A stretch of DNA of 64,000 nucleotides, from positions 496,001 to 560,000 of the forward strand of contig NC_068341.1 in assembly GCF_014633365.1 (NCBI RefSeq), in the 5' to 3' direction. Position numbers and translations under genes: made by a program. The notes beneath the pieces were generated by a model, which was given only the letters and a program-made list of their open reading frames with translations, was not told where the DNA came from and did no database searches. Origin of the DNA: Diospyros lotus (Eukaryota > Streptophyta > Magnoliopsida > Ericales > Ebenaceae). This document shows positions 21,771 through 33,400 of the stretch, in pieces; position 1 is the stretch's first letter; each line of letters begins with the position of its first letter.

Positions 21771-24700
21771 TCATCCAATATTAGTCATCCACTCCAATTG
21801 CCGCATGCTGCCATCCAAAGACACAGAATCTCCATTGCTAAACAGGGGTCTTGGTCTCTTTTTCAGGGCAGCAGCCTGTGACGCCATGCCCATTGGAGAA
21901 ACCGGAGTTCCATTTCCAGTCAAGCAGCTGTCAACAGAGCAGTTGCCGAACTGGACAGGCACATTGGGAGCATTCTTGTTCTCCAGAGACACGGCAAGTT
22001 CAGACAAAGATGACATCTTTAGGGTCTCACCTGGAACCACCCCATTACAGTCATTAGAAACCTTGATTGCCAATTCTGAGAGTTCTTCCCTGGCAGCTTC
22101 AAGCCCAGTAGTGGCAGCAACCTGGTCACCAAGAGCTTTACAGGCTTTCTCAAGGATAGATTGCAGATACTTGCCTTGTGCTTCAATACGAAGTTGGAGA
22201 TGACGCTGCACCTGGATGTAGTAGAACGTTAATGATAAGTTTCTCTAAAAGCATAAATCTGCAATCGAGATCTAGTGTGTAGGGTTAATTCTTCAAATCG
22301 AAACTACTCAAGATGGCTTCTTGTATCTTTTATTTTTCCTTTTCAATAACTTCCCGTCATGATTGTGGCCAATGCATTTAACTTTACTCTTTTTCAATTA
22401 ACTTATTGTTGTCAAGTTCAATCCATGAGTACACTATTCCAAGGCAAATATAGAACCAATGAAGTGGCTTAAGACTAACCTCCAGCTGCTCATGCAGTCG
22501 CCGCTGGACTTCCATCTGTACTCTTAAAGCCTCGGTGACCTGGAATCCACTGTTTAAAAAGATGAAAAGCCAAAAATTTTGATGATAAGACTATTAGGTA
22601 AGCTTTTGCAGTGAGAGAGAACAAAGATATAACCACCACTTGACCCAGAAGTAGCCTCTCTCTCTTTCTCTCTCTGAAATGAGTCATCAAAAGCTAGAAG
22701 GAAATGGTGTGTCACATACTCGTTTAAATCTTGAGCTATTTTTGATGATGATGACGTAGATGAAATGCTGTCCTGGCTCTCTGCAATGCATGATGCTGCA
22801 ATGAAACTCTATATTAGTAAAGAATTAACAAAAATCTCAAAAATAGAGGTACTTGCTAATGCCACGCCCCTCCCGTTGGGGCAGCAGAATATTGTATTCA
22901 CACATAACAATAATAATAACTACTTTCCTCTAATGGAGCGTCTAATGTCCAGAAAAGCACGTAACACTAAATTACTTGCACTAAAAACATTACACCAGCA
23001 CATTTCCAGTTCAGAGTGGAAATTTTTTCCTGTGATATTCACCAATACTTTTGTGTGTGCATAAATTTGCAGTATATTACCTTAGATCCATTAAACTTAA
23101 CCCATAAACAATGTCGAAATTCCTAAGAATTACAGTGAGATCAAGGTTGATACCATCTTTAGAGTTTTCAGGTAAATCCTTGCTAGATTGCCTTCCCAGC
23201 CGATATTTCTGCAAGGAGACATAAAAGACTCAAAGATCATGCTTGCAAAAACATAAACAATCTATAAATCAGTCAGTAACTTGGATGAGACAGAAGGAAA
23301 TCATCTGAAATAACAATATTGCAGAAGAATGGTAAAAAGCGGCCAAGTGAAGCATGAGTGAGACTTGTGGACCAAGCCATGAACTCGGATGTCTTGGGTT
23401 CAAATCTCACCCCATCCACCTCAGTCTAAATTGATGTTTGTGGTTTAAGGTTGATTGCCAGTATATGAGGTTTTACTCTGGAATGGTGGATTCAATTTGG
23501 ATATGCCTTGAAGAGGTTCCTCATCATCCAAATAAAAAAATGGCATTCAAAATGTTCAACCCCTGCCAGCAGAAATATCAAACATTGGCTATATTTTTCT
23601 TTCTTTCTTCTCTTTCCATTTCCTCCTCTTTTCCTTCATCCATGTGGAATAGGTGGAATTAGGGGCATTGACCATGGCAAGCAAATAAAACACGAAAACA
23701 ATAACAAGAAGTATGGAGGCAACAGACCTGAAGATGTGACTTCAAGTGATAAAGAGTAAGACCTTTGACCCCCATTGTTCTCATAATTGTCTTTGGTGTT
23801 GCTTCTGCAATTCACATATAATGCAATCCAGAAGATCAGCTCTCTATAGCAAAAGAGAGTTTCTGAAAGTAGTAATCATAAGAAGACATACCCTTCACTT
23901 AAATTGGTAGCTGAAGTGACATAGTAGTTAAAACAATACACAATAATGTTGGAAAAGTTCCAAACAAAAAACGGTTTGAGCAATATTGACACAGATAAGG
24001 ATTCCAAAGTTCATTTTCTTTGTCACATCATCATCATCAAAAGCTTTAATCCCACCATATAGGGTCGCCTACACAAATTATAGCTTTCCAATCATCTCTA
24101 TTCACATCATATCTTTTGTAAGGCCATTATATCCCATGTCACGTCATGCCTAATGGTTTCCCACCAAGTTTTCTTTAGTCATTCTCTATCTCTTTTGTAA
24201 AAACTTCCCTCCATTCCATTCACTTGTCACACGTGTGCTCACCAGCTATAATTCAGCATACAGTATATGCATAGTAGTTCAATCTATTTCTCCCAAACAG
24301 TCCTAAAGAGCTCCACAATCCTCTGTTCAAGTCCTAGAGCAGCATGTAAATTCCTGTGGTATGTAAAAGATGAGTGATGAGAGGTTGGCGATGGAACATG
24401 GATGAAATACCAGGAATTCTGCTTTCTCACAAACATGTGAGGACAGCAGTTTATCCAGCCTTTTCAGACTGCTAGATTATTGGTAACAATGCCAGTAAGA
24501 AAAATGAAGTGAAGACCTCATCTTTTTTTCCGTACACATGAAATTTTCACCTGTTTGATCTTCATCCATGCTTGGAGGCAATATGTTAGTACTAGTACTA
24601 CAAAATCTTCAAACTGGAGTAAGCCCCAAGAGCCAACAAGAGGGTACATCCAAAGAACCCACCAATGCGCAAAGGCAGTTCATGCACATCCCATGTATGT

Positions 24701-24817
24701 AACAGGATTCCTCCAAGTTAGGTCCCAAAAGGAAGTATTAAGCCATTTGTTCTGCAACTTAGAGTATTAAAACACTGCCTTTTCCACAAGATATATGTAG
24801 AGCATGAGGTCACTTAA

Positions 24818-24848
<31 letters not shown>

Positions 24849-27843
24849 GAGAGAGAGAGCATGGGGTAGTTGTAGCACATCCAGTCCAGTTCCCAACTGG
24901 AGCTTGTGCTTTGTATTTGACATAGCAACAATCAAGATCTCTGACAAAGAAATATTCTAAAACAAACAGCAAAATTAGGTAAAGACTCAACTATGCTTCC
25001 AGTGGACATAAGCCAAGCATATAGAAGACTATTTCTTACCTCCCAACATATTAAGTGATCATAATTGCAAATTGTCATTTGTTTCACTGAATTGGATTGT
25101 AGAATGAACCAACAAGATGAGTTGAGTTTGCCATGCGGGCTATTGGATTAACATGATAGACATATTATTGATGAGTAGACATAAGTCTACACCAAACCAG
25201 CTGCATGACCAAAACTGGACCTAAAGTCACAATCCACCTGAAAGAATATAACTAAATAACTCAGCCCGGACATTTATGATCCCTTTCCACAACAAAAGCC
25301 ATATGAGTGGCCTTAATGCTACTTGCAAACTGCCTCCCCAACAACAATCATACTTACCCATCCCTGTCAGAAGCAAATCACCACAACCATTTACCTAAAT
25401 CTGTATTAAAAAAAAAAAAAAAGAAAGAAGAAAAAATTGATATGACGGTTTTTGTTTTTATTGACTAAGCTCAGGTTTTTACAAGCTGAGCTGATCATCT
25501 TTTAGATAGGGGCGTGCATGCACGCCGGGGGGGGAGGGGGGGATAAGGTTCACCAGTCCCGTACCTGCCCAGTTTTCATTTCTAACATTAATAAGATTTA
25601 ATAAAAACAGCAATCTTTAGGACCTAATGGAAAACAGCAAGCATCTAAGTTGTCAGTTATCTAGGTTGTGAAGACCTTGCCATCAGAAAGGTAGTGGAAC
25701 ACAACAAATGTTAAAGCCTGCATAGTTATTTCCTTCCTAGTGATAAACTAGTAGTGCCTCAACTTTTGTGGTTTCAAGAGGACTGTAACGAAGTTCCACA
25801 ATTTTACATTGACGGGACAGCAAATATGGGATTACATGGGATGAACTAGATGATAGAATTTCCAAAGTTATGTCAACAAACACATGTACTCTAAGTTTCA
25901 GGAAGGTTATTCTGATGGTATAACTAACAAGTTTATATTGCATAAACTAGAGAACAGAAGTTCTGGATGTATTATAAATAAACTGGAGTACACATCAAAC
26001 TTGGAACCAAAATGAAAAACTAAATATGCATTGCCTTCAGTAACCAAAAGCTTTTTGGGGCTAAATATGCATTGCCTAAAGTAACCAGGGAGGGACTTCC
26101 AAGGTTTTTTACTAAATGCTTTGGCAAGTATTTGGATATGTAGGCCAATGCACTTGCTGTTTTAGCCAGAACCCCAAGCACTAGGTGTCAGAGTCCTGAG
26201 GCACTACTCCCAGTGCACTACTGCAAGAATGCTCATAGGCCCTCTGTACATACACTGCTCCATAAGCAAATGCAAGCTAGGCTCAACTAAGCAATTTTCC
26301 CAAAAGAGAATGCCCTCCCATCTTAACTGATGCAGCCACTCTCAACAGCACACCACTAGCAAATGCTAAGCTTGCCAAGGTGGAATCAGGCATTGGTGAA
26401 CTTTAGAGATTGATACACTATGATATAGTGCCTCAATGCTATCTTGAAGCCTATCCAAGAGATTTTTATGGTTGACTCCATAACTACATCTAAGGATGTA
26501 TAAGGGTGCCTTCATAATATGACAAACTTTTTGCCCTGACTAATCTTCAAGAAAGGCAGTCATACATGAAGGCAAGCTAAGAATCAAATACAGTTAGCAA
26601 TTTAACATGGACGAACCTATCACTACTATGAATATATATTGAAGTTCAGGTCAACCAAGTTAACAGTGACCAAATGAACAGTATCATGTGTAAATATAAA
26701 ATTTAGGTCAAGCATGTTTACAAGCCAATTTAAAAGCTTGTGCCATTGATTCTATCCATGTTGTTTGTAAATATTAGATATTTTCATAACACAGGCTTAA
26801 ACTTTAACTCGGAGATAAATCTTCCCATAGTTGGATTTGAACCCTTACGAAATGAGAAATGCAAAAATGATCCACCAAACAGCAGAATATTCTCCCGGTG
26901 CAATGACAAAGTGTCAAGGCCACTCCAATTTGTCCACAACTATCCTAACCATGGATGCAACACATCATTGACCGGGATGGTACCAAAATAGGGTATCCTT
27001 GGGAAAGTACGCTAGAAGATTTGGGTGGATGGATACTTTGTTATTATATGACTGAAATAATATATATCACTGGATAATACTGTAGTTTAGCTAATACTTA
27101 CAAAAGATGACAGGAAATTTCCTTAGACCTATCGAGTAACTACAATAGAATATAAAGAAGATGAATTGATGGGACCATCAAGTTTCAGACCCTGGAATTC
27201 CAATAATTAGTTGAAAGAAAAAAAGTCAGGGCATCACAGGTAGGGAATGATAGCATCAAATAGTTTAAATTATGGAGTAAACACATCCCTCCAACGTTAC
27301 CCACAAGCATGATAACGATGATGATGATGATAACGACCGTAGACTAACTGGTCTCGGCGATTAAGAAAAGAGGATGGGAACAGAAAATAATGATAAGTTT
27401 ACAAAATCAGTCAACTCCAAGAATACATAGAGCTACTCAACTAAAACTCAACAAATACCTAATAAATGTGTACATCTAATGTATGCTATGCACAGTATAC
27501 ACTGCACATCAAATGGAAAAACTGCTCCAAAATCACCAACTACAACTACAAGGACTAGCCCAAGTAACAAGACGAACGACTTCGACAAATTGGAGGAACA
27601 AAAACCAAAACCAATGAATAGAAAGAAAAAACCGAGATTGCACTCACTGTCAGGTCCACCGAGCTGAGTGACGGCATCAACAAATCTCTCATGGAGTTCG
27701 GCGGTCCAGCGGAGGCGGGGCTTGGGATCGGTGGTGAGCACCAGGCACGCGTCCCCAGGCAAGTTCGTCCCTTCCAGCGAGCCCTGGAAGTCGCCGCCCA
27801 CCATACCCCCATCCACCGGCAGGGAGTGAATCGCCGAGTACAT
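21771..27843 (-). CDS. PHL2/PHL3: MYB-CC (G2-like) transcription factor, PHL2/PHL3 type
   Basis: Six exons (27843-27648, 23804-23728, 23208-23154, 22795-22720, 22549-22480, 22211-21771) join in phase to 304 residues. MYSAIHSLPVDGG is the family's N terminus. The single MYB-like (SHAQKYF-type) DNA-binding domain spans ~37-97: KPRLRWTAELHERFVDAV, LGGPDKATPKTIM, GLTLYHLKSHLQ and KYRLGRQ, the last three motifs being recovered only by joining exons 1-3. The coiled-coil (CC) domain at ~140-185 contains LHEQLEVQRHLQLRIEAQGK. MYB-CC factors of this clade bind P1BS sites and act with PHR1 in phosphate-starvation responses; that is known for relatives. Intron 1 is 3.8 kb. From memory, the Arabidopsis loci are At3g24120 and At4g13640. 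Confidence 0.92.
24030..24115 (-). mobile_element. LINE-like 3' tail, minus orientation
   Basis: AAGCTTTAATCCCACCATATAG followed by GGTCGCCTACA is the reverse complement of a '..GTAGcCGACCC..TGGGATTAAAGCTT' terminus, with a TGATGATGATG tail on the outer side. It sits in intron 1 of the MYB-CC gene. Confidence 0.45.
24821..24859. repeat. (AC)n(GA)n microsatellite
   Basis: A run of CA dinucleotides followed by GAGAGA, inside intron 1 of the MYB-CC gene. Confidence 0.9.
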
Positions 27844-27979
27844 TTTCCCGGAAAATCACCGCCAAAAAAAAAAATTTGCCGAGAAAATTGATTGAGAAAG
27901 GACCACACTTTACCCCACCGTCAAATAAAAGACACAAAATGGGCGTTTGATGTACTGGGGAAGAAGTGAACAGATGCAT

Positions 27980-27987
27980 GCATATAC
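27980..27987. promoter_or_regulatory. P1BS-like site GCATATAC upstream of the MYB-CC gene
   Basis: GCATATAC fits the P1BS consensus GNATATNC bound by PHR1/PHL factors. It lies about 137 bp upstream of the MYB-CC start codon. A single match is expected by chance about once per 4 kb, so autoregulation is only a suggestion. Confidence 0.25.
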
Positions 27988-27993
27988 GGCATG

Positions 27994-28025
<32 letters not shown>

Positions 28026-28874
28026 TAAACAGAGATGCGCTGCTGGGAGAGGGGAGAGGGAGACTGTACTGTGCAAGCAAAAGGCTGAGGAGGGAGGGGG
28101 AAGGCAATGTGTAGTTTGGCTGTCATTTTGATGTTTTCACCTGTCATTTTATGGGGCAGGCAATGCTACAATGAGGCACTCTCCATGCGGTTCCCGTGGA
28201 CCTTCATCTTCAAATAAAATAAGTTTTAACATAATATTAAAATTATTCAAAAATTAATTACTATTTAATGTTTATGAGTCTAAATCTTATTAATATAATT
28301 AATTTTATTTTTTAAATAAGGTACATAAAAAATATTTTAAAAAATCACTTTGTTACTGGTAAAATTCGTTACATAAATTTTAAATATTAGAGCATTTATA
28401 TCTATGACCATATATATATATATATAATTGACTAAATTATATGAAAAACAAAAAAAAAACTCTCCTTTTTAATGATAAAAATCAGACCTACGTACGTGTT
28501 CATTTCGATCAAAATTAAACTAGACCTACGTACGTACGTACCCGAAATTCATAGAGGTTCTGGATTGATTGGGTTGGGGACTGGACTGGCTGGCTGGCTC
28601 TTGTACTACTAGACTAGACGGGTCATCAATTTATTCCAATTATTACGAGTTAAAACACCTATAGCTCCCCATGAGTTTAAGGCTGAACTGAAGGGTGGTG
28701 GGAGGGATGGGGTGGGTTGTCCTGTTCACATGTCAAACAGAGCCTTAAGTAATTTGGTCGTCCACAAATTCATCACATGCATTGCTTTCTTTCTCTCTCT
28801 TTCTTCTTAATCCCTACACTTCCAAAATAAAGAGTACAAAAGTTAACAAAGACTGGGGGGAGGTCCGAAGCCAA

Positions 28875-29018
28875 TCAAGTATTCTCAATCTCTGCAACAA
28901 TACCCATTGGCTTGGCTAGCTTTCGGCTGGGGGAGAGGCCTGCAAATTGCACTTGTTGAAAGGGCGGCTGGGGTTGGCTGACTGACTGGCTGTGGCTGAG
29001 CTGCTGACCCTCCACCAT
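28875..29018 (-). CDS. Candidate small ORF, 47 residues, unknown
   Basis: The frame starts MVEGQQLSHSQSVSQP and ends LAKPMGIVAEIENT. It is Gln/Ser/Pro-rich in its first half and has no signal peptide or membrane segment. A CTATATATAG palindrome at 29135-29144 lies 117 bp upstream on the same strand and could be its TATA box. I do not recognise the protein. Length and composition are compatible with chance, and upstream ATGs occur in the putative leader. Confidence 0.2.
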   Translation of the reverse strand: MVEGQQLSHSQSVSQPQPPFQQVQFAGLSPSRKLAKPMGIVAEIENT

Positions 29019-29723
29019 GTACTTTTTGTATGTTGTGGTTGGTTTGGCATTCATTCATATAAATATATATGTGTATAAATAAAGGGATTGGGCTCATGCA
29101 AATGCAATGCAATGCAAGCATAGAGAAAAGAAAACTATATATAGGGGGGGTGGGTAGCTGACAATGAGCTTTCAGACAAAGGTCTTTCAATTCCCAATTA
29201 TGATGAGGCTTGTGGGGTTGCCTGCGCCCCTTTCTTATTATTATTTTTTTTGCTGTTTAATTCCCTTCTTCCAATGCTAATGCTAATGCTTATGCTTATG
29301 CTACTTTTCCTTCCTCCATCTCTTTCTATATCATCTCTTCTTCTTGTTGTGACAACATATATATATATAAGTAATAATGTAATAGAGGAGGGTGCCTGCC
29401 ATGCCATCTAGATCTACTAACTAGAGCATGCAGTGTCTATTTTATAATAAAGCAATTAATGTTGAGGGAGGGGAGTCCAGTCTTGGCCTGAATAAACATA
29501 ACACGGTCAGCCCACCTAAAGCCTAGGACCACCCTTAAAATAAAATTAATCAAAACTGGGAGGTCTTGCCCCCACCCACCAATCACCATGGTACGTACCT
29601 CCTCCTATACACTTCAATTATTGAGGTCAACTCCATAACAACAACAAAGAAATTCATGCAACTTCCCGAACCCACAACTCATCAACCAACCAGACTGTTC
29701 CCCATCTTTACAAATTAAACATA

Positions 29724-29729
<6 letters not shown>

Positions 29730-29762
<33 letters not shown>

Positions 29763-29780
29763 ATATATATATATATATAT
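29730..29780. repeat. (CT)n(AT)n compound microsatellite
   Basis: A long CT run, then CGATATATAT, in the divergent intergenic region. Confidence 0.9.
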
Positions 29781-30258
29781 GGCTTTCATTTTCATCTCTG
29801 CTTAATTATATATAGTTAACCTTAATTACACACACACACACACATATATATATATGCATGTGTGTGGATTTTAGTCAAGCCTTGCATCATCCACCAACCA
29901 ACATGTGTTTATTATGTAAGCACTGAGTGTGACAACTCTGTTTGTTTTATTCTTTTTTATTTTTATTTTTTTTATAAAAGTTAACTAAACATCTCCTTAA
30001 TTTGACCGATCGAGATGTCCAACCTAGAAGTTTCTTTAGTGTGTGATTCATGAATCATTCCATTATGCAGGATCATGGTTTGACGCTCAAATCATCTTTT
30101 TCAATTGATTTTTTTTCTTTAAAAAATGGAATATAAAAACAGTGATTTTTCAAAACAAATTTTACTTAATATAAAAACAGTGTTACTTAATTGAGATTTT
30201 TGGGTCCTTTCCTTCGTAGAAACAATGGAAATAAAGCCCAAAAATACAGACCCACACT

Positions 30259-30330
30259 CTACGGGCCTTGGATGGGCCTCGGGCCCATATCTTATTTTCA
30301 ACTATAAAGCCCATAAAACCTAACGGGCCC
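30259..30330 (+). promoter_or_regulatory. Site II-type GGCCCA/TGGGCC cluster and TATA box
   Basis: TGGGCC lies at 30273-30278, GGCCCA at 30282-30287, AGCCCAT at 30309-30314 and GGGCCC at 30324-30329, with CTATAAAG at 30302-30309. Clustered GGCCCA elements (TCP-bound site II) are characteristic of plant nuclear genes for mitochondrial and other housekeeping proteins. That fits the mitochondrial family of the gene starting at 30408. The motifs are seen; function is inferred. Confidence 0.55.
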
Positions 30331-30352
30331 GCAGCCTCACAAACCCCTGCAT

Positions 30353-30376
30353 CCCCCCCCCCCCCCCCCCCCCCCC
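30353..30376. repeat. 24-base poly-C tract in the MidA-type leader
   Basis: Twenty-four consecutive C residues followed by CT repeats end 31 bp before the start codon. The opposite strand is poly-G and could form quadruplex DNA. Length may be unstable or misread. Confidence 0.85.
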
Positions 30377-30407
30377 TCTCTCTCTCCGGAGCTCTCAGTC
30401 TCAGAGC

Positions 30408-33400
30408 ATGGCGTTTCGCTCTGCCTCCCCTAAAATTCTTACTTTTCGCTTCCGCGTACTCATAGTCAAAGGTACTCTCTCTCTCTCTCTCTCTCTCTCT
30501 ACATGTATGTATGTACGTGTGTCCATATATGCATATGTATGTATTTCCGTTTGATTTCTCTGTCTTTACAACTGAGATTGCCTGCAGGGAGTTGTTGTGA
30601 ATCCTTCCCTCATCCGTCATCTGCTGCTTGCTTCTCCACGCACATTGTTGGCGATAACCCTATTCTTGTAACTCTCCCTCTAATTCTTACGAATTTTGTC
30701 ATTGAATTATTCTGCATTTCAAATGATCGGAATGGTCTGAACGCTTCTCTCTTTACTTGCTGCAGGTAAGAGATTTTGTACGTTCTGCATTATACGATCC
30801 CAATCACGGTTACTTCTCTCAAAGATCAGGCTCAGTTGGAGTGCTTGATAAAAGTATCAAGTTCAATCTGCTTGAAGGTATCCATGCCCGTCTCTCCCTC
30901 TCTTATTCTCTCTGCATTTCTCTACTTACGGCTCTACAGGGCTTCGTGATTTATGTTGGCTTCGTGATTTATGTTGGTCTGAGTTACTTGCTGTGCCAAA
31001 CGAAGATGAGTTATTTGCAGTGGACTGAAATGTGTATTGAAGTTATGTTTTTGTTGCAAATTGATGATCTTTTTCACAATATCATTTGTAACAAGTGAGA
31101 AAAAATGCTCTTAGCAAAAGAAAAAAAAAATCTAAAAGATGTATTTATCTTTCCTGGCCTCAGCCGAAGTGCAAACCACATTATTATAGTAATATTTTTT
31201 AGTAAATAATATTTATTCTCCCAAACAACATTTGTTGACGCTAACTTCTTAACAAATAATATATACGTGTAAATACTTGCACGTTCACTTCTTTCTTCTT
31301 CCACCTTCTTAATTTGTTGAGTGTAAAAAAGTTTCCTTGTCCTTGTATTCATATCATGTTTCATCTATTTCTCATGAGTTATGTCAATATGTGTGTTTCG
31401 TAGTTGCCATGGCATCTGCCAGGAAACCATTGCAGTAGACAACTATTCTCGTTGATCCTTGTCTTTGTATTCTTGTTAACTTGTTTACATGTTACATAAA
31501 CTTTTCTTGTTCATGCCTGCTGTGCATTTTTGCTTTCCTCTAAAGTAAAAGAGATTAGAAGTATTAAATTATATTACAATGACATTTTTATTGGAACTTG
31601 CCCTATTCATATATCAAACACCAAGCTGCTGAGTATTACAGGGAGGAAAGCTTATATGCAACAATTGGATAATATTTACAAGCAGAATGACATGTCCTGG
31701 TTCACTCCCGTGGAGCTTTTCAAGGTAATACACTTGTTATTACATACTGGTTGCTTGCTACCTTCTTTTTATTTCTTCCTTTCTTTCCTTTTCCTTTGAT
31801 AAATATGGTTTGCTCCTTTTTGACTTGGAGGTCAAGAGTTTAAATTAGGCGCATCAGCTGGGTCCAATTGTATTTTATTTTGTTCACTAATTCTTTCCTA
31901 TTCGTATAGCCAACCCCACCTAGGATTAAGGCTTGATGTTGTTGTTGTATTCTTTCCTTTTTGTACTTCCTTTGTGTTTTCTTTTTCATGTTATGAAAAT
32001 TTGTTCCTTGTAGCCTTGGTATGCCCATGCGATTGCTGAAGCCATAATGCGAACTGCTAACCTTTCCGTTCCATTAAAAGTAAGTTCCTCTATTTCTTGA
32101 TCTGTCTAAAAATTATGCTGCTTTGATTCTGTTGAAATCTTCGCGCTTTAACTTCTTAACAATCAAAAAACGTGTCTGGCTGGATGTTGCATTGCAGGAC
32201 TAATCCATAGCAATCCTAGTGACATAATATAATGCTAATATTTGATAGATTTTTAAAGCTGGCCATATTATTTAGGCGCATTCTTATTATCGCAATGTTT
32301 TACTAAGGACTAGATGGTAGATATCAATGGCAAGCTTAAGTGAAGAATTTTTGCACTAATTTTCCTTTTGGTTTTTGAGTTTAAATAAATGAAGGAATAA
32401 AGGGTAAGATACTAAGAGTAAAGTGCCGGGATCTGATAAAACTTTTCCTTGAAACCTTGAATTGCGGTGGATATCAAAATGTGATGCATAGTAACTATGG
32501 TTATTTTCCAAATCCATCTTCCTTTTTCTGTTTACTTTCTCTGATCTTTTATAAACTTCAGCTGCCAGATTTCCATTTCATACTATTGATAGTTGATATC
32601 TGTCATGTAGCTGAAGTTGTTAACTTGGAAATGGTCCCCGAAAGATGGGACACTTCAAAAAAACATGCCTCCTCATGTTTTTCACGTGATTGAACTCCTG
32701 CTTGTCAGGTGCTCTCTGACATGTCAGGGTATGTGGCCTTAAGTTTTGGTTTTTGTTATCTTTTAGAGCTAGAGATTCAACACACAAAGAACACATGTTT
32801 AAAAACAACTTGAAACTCAACTAGGACTTGAACTTTTTCGTTTTTATGAGGGGGCACATGTCTTAACTGCCTAGATTCAATTTAAAGCTCAACTAGGACC
32901 TGAGCTTTCAAACTGGCAGCTTGAGCTTTGCAATTGCATGGCAGTGCCAGTAACTTATAGTGTCAAGGACTATAAACTTGATCTTTTTTCATTTGTAAAT
33001 GATTAGAAATTGTTGATCATTTCTGTTCTTCAACCACCTTTTTTATATTACCTGCTGTTTACCAATATATACCATAATGTAGTGTTCATTTCCAGGTTTT
33101 GTGAAGCCCCAGTGAAGAGTGAAGCACTGTTTTGATATATTAGAAGTATTTCTTTACTTATTTTTCCCATCCCTAAAGATGTCATAATTTTTCTTTAAAA
33201 GGTACAGCTTTCTTTTTCCCTTTGATAATGGTCATCAAAGGGTACATCTTTTAATAATCAAGAAAAGAGAGTCATCTTGTCTTTTTAAACTGTAATGATA
33301 TTACTCTGTGTGGATTTGTTATAGTAAATGATATTCTGTTTCCTTTTTAGAAACTCATCACTGCTATATGCCAATAGCTATCCTTGATATCCATCTCTGT

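Larger units (their letters stand above)
27844..30407. other. Divergent intergenic region between MYB-CC and MidA-type genes
   Basis: Both flanking genes start outward from this 2.6-kb stretch. It contains a (GA)n leader repeat at 28005-28025 on the MYB-CC side, (CT)n(AT)n tracts at 29730-29780, and the promoter of the MidA-type gene near 30260-30376. One weak small reading frame (28875-29018, minus) is listed separately. Confidence 0.55.

Noticed and set aside
23341..23430. tRNA-like stretch with GGGTTCAAATCTCACC
   Set aside because: The T-arm/B-box-like part is present, but no acceptor stem, clean D-arm or A box could be paired. It is at most a decayed tRNA-derived SINE.
27555..28147. Several long ORFs overlapping the MYB-CC first exon
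   Set aside because: They are other-frame shadows of exon 1 and its leader; the real frame is fixed by the MYB motif and in-phase splicing.
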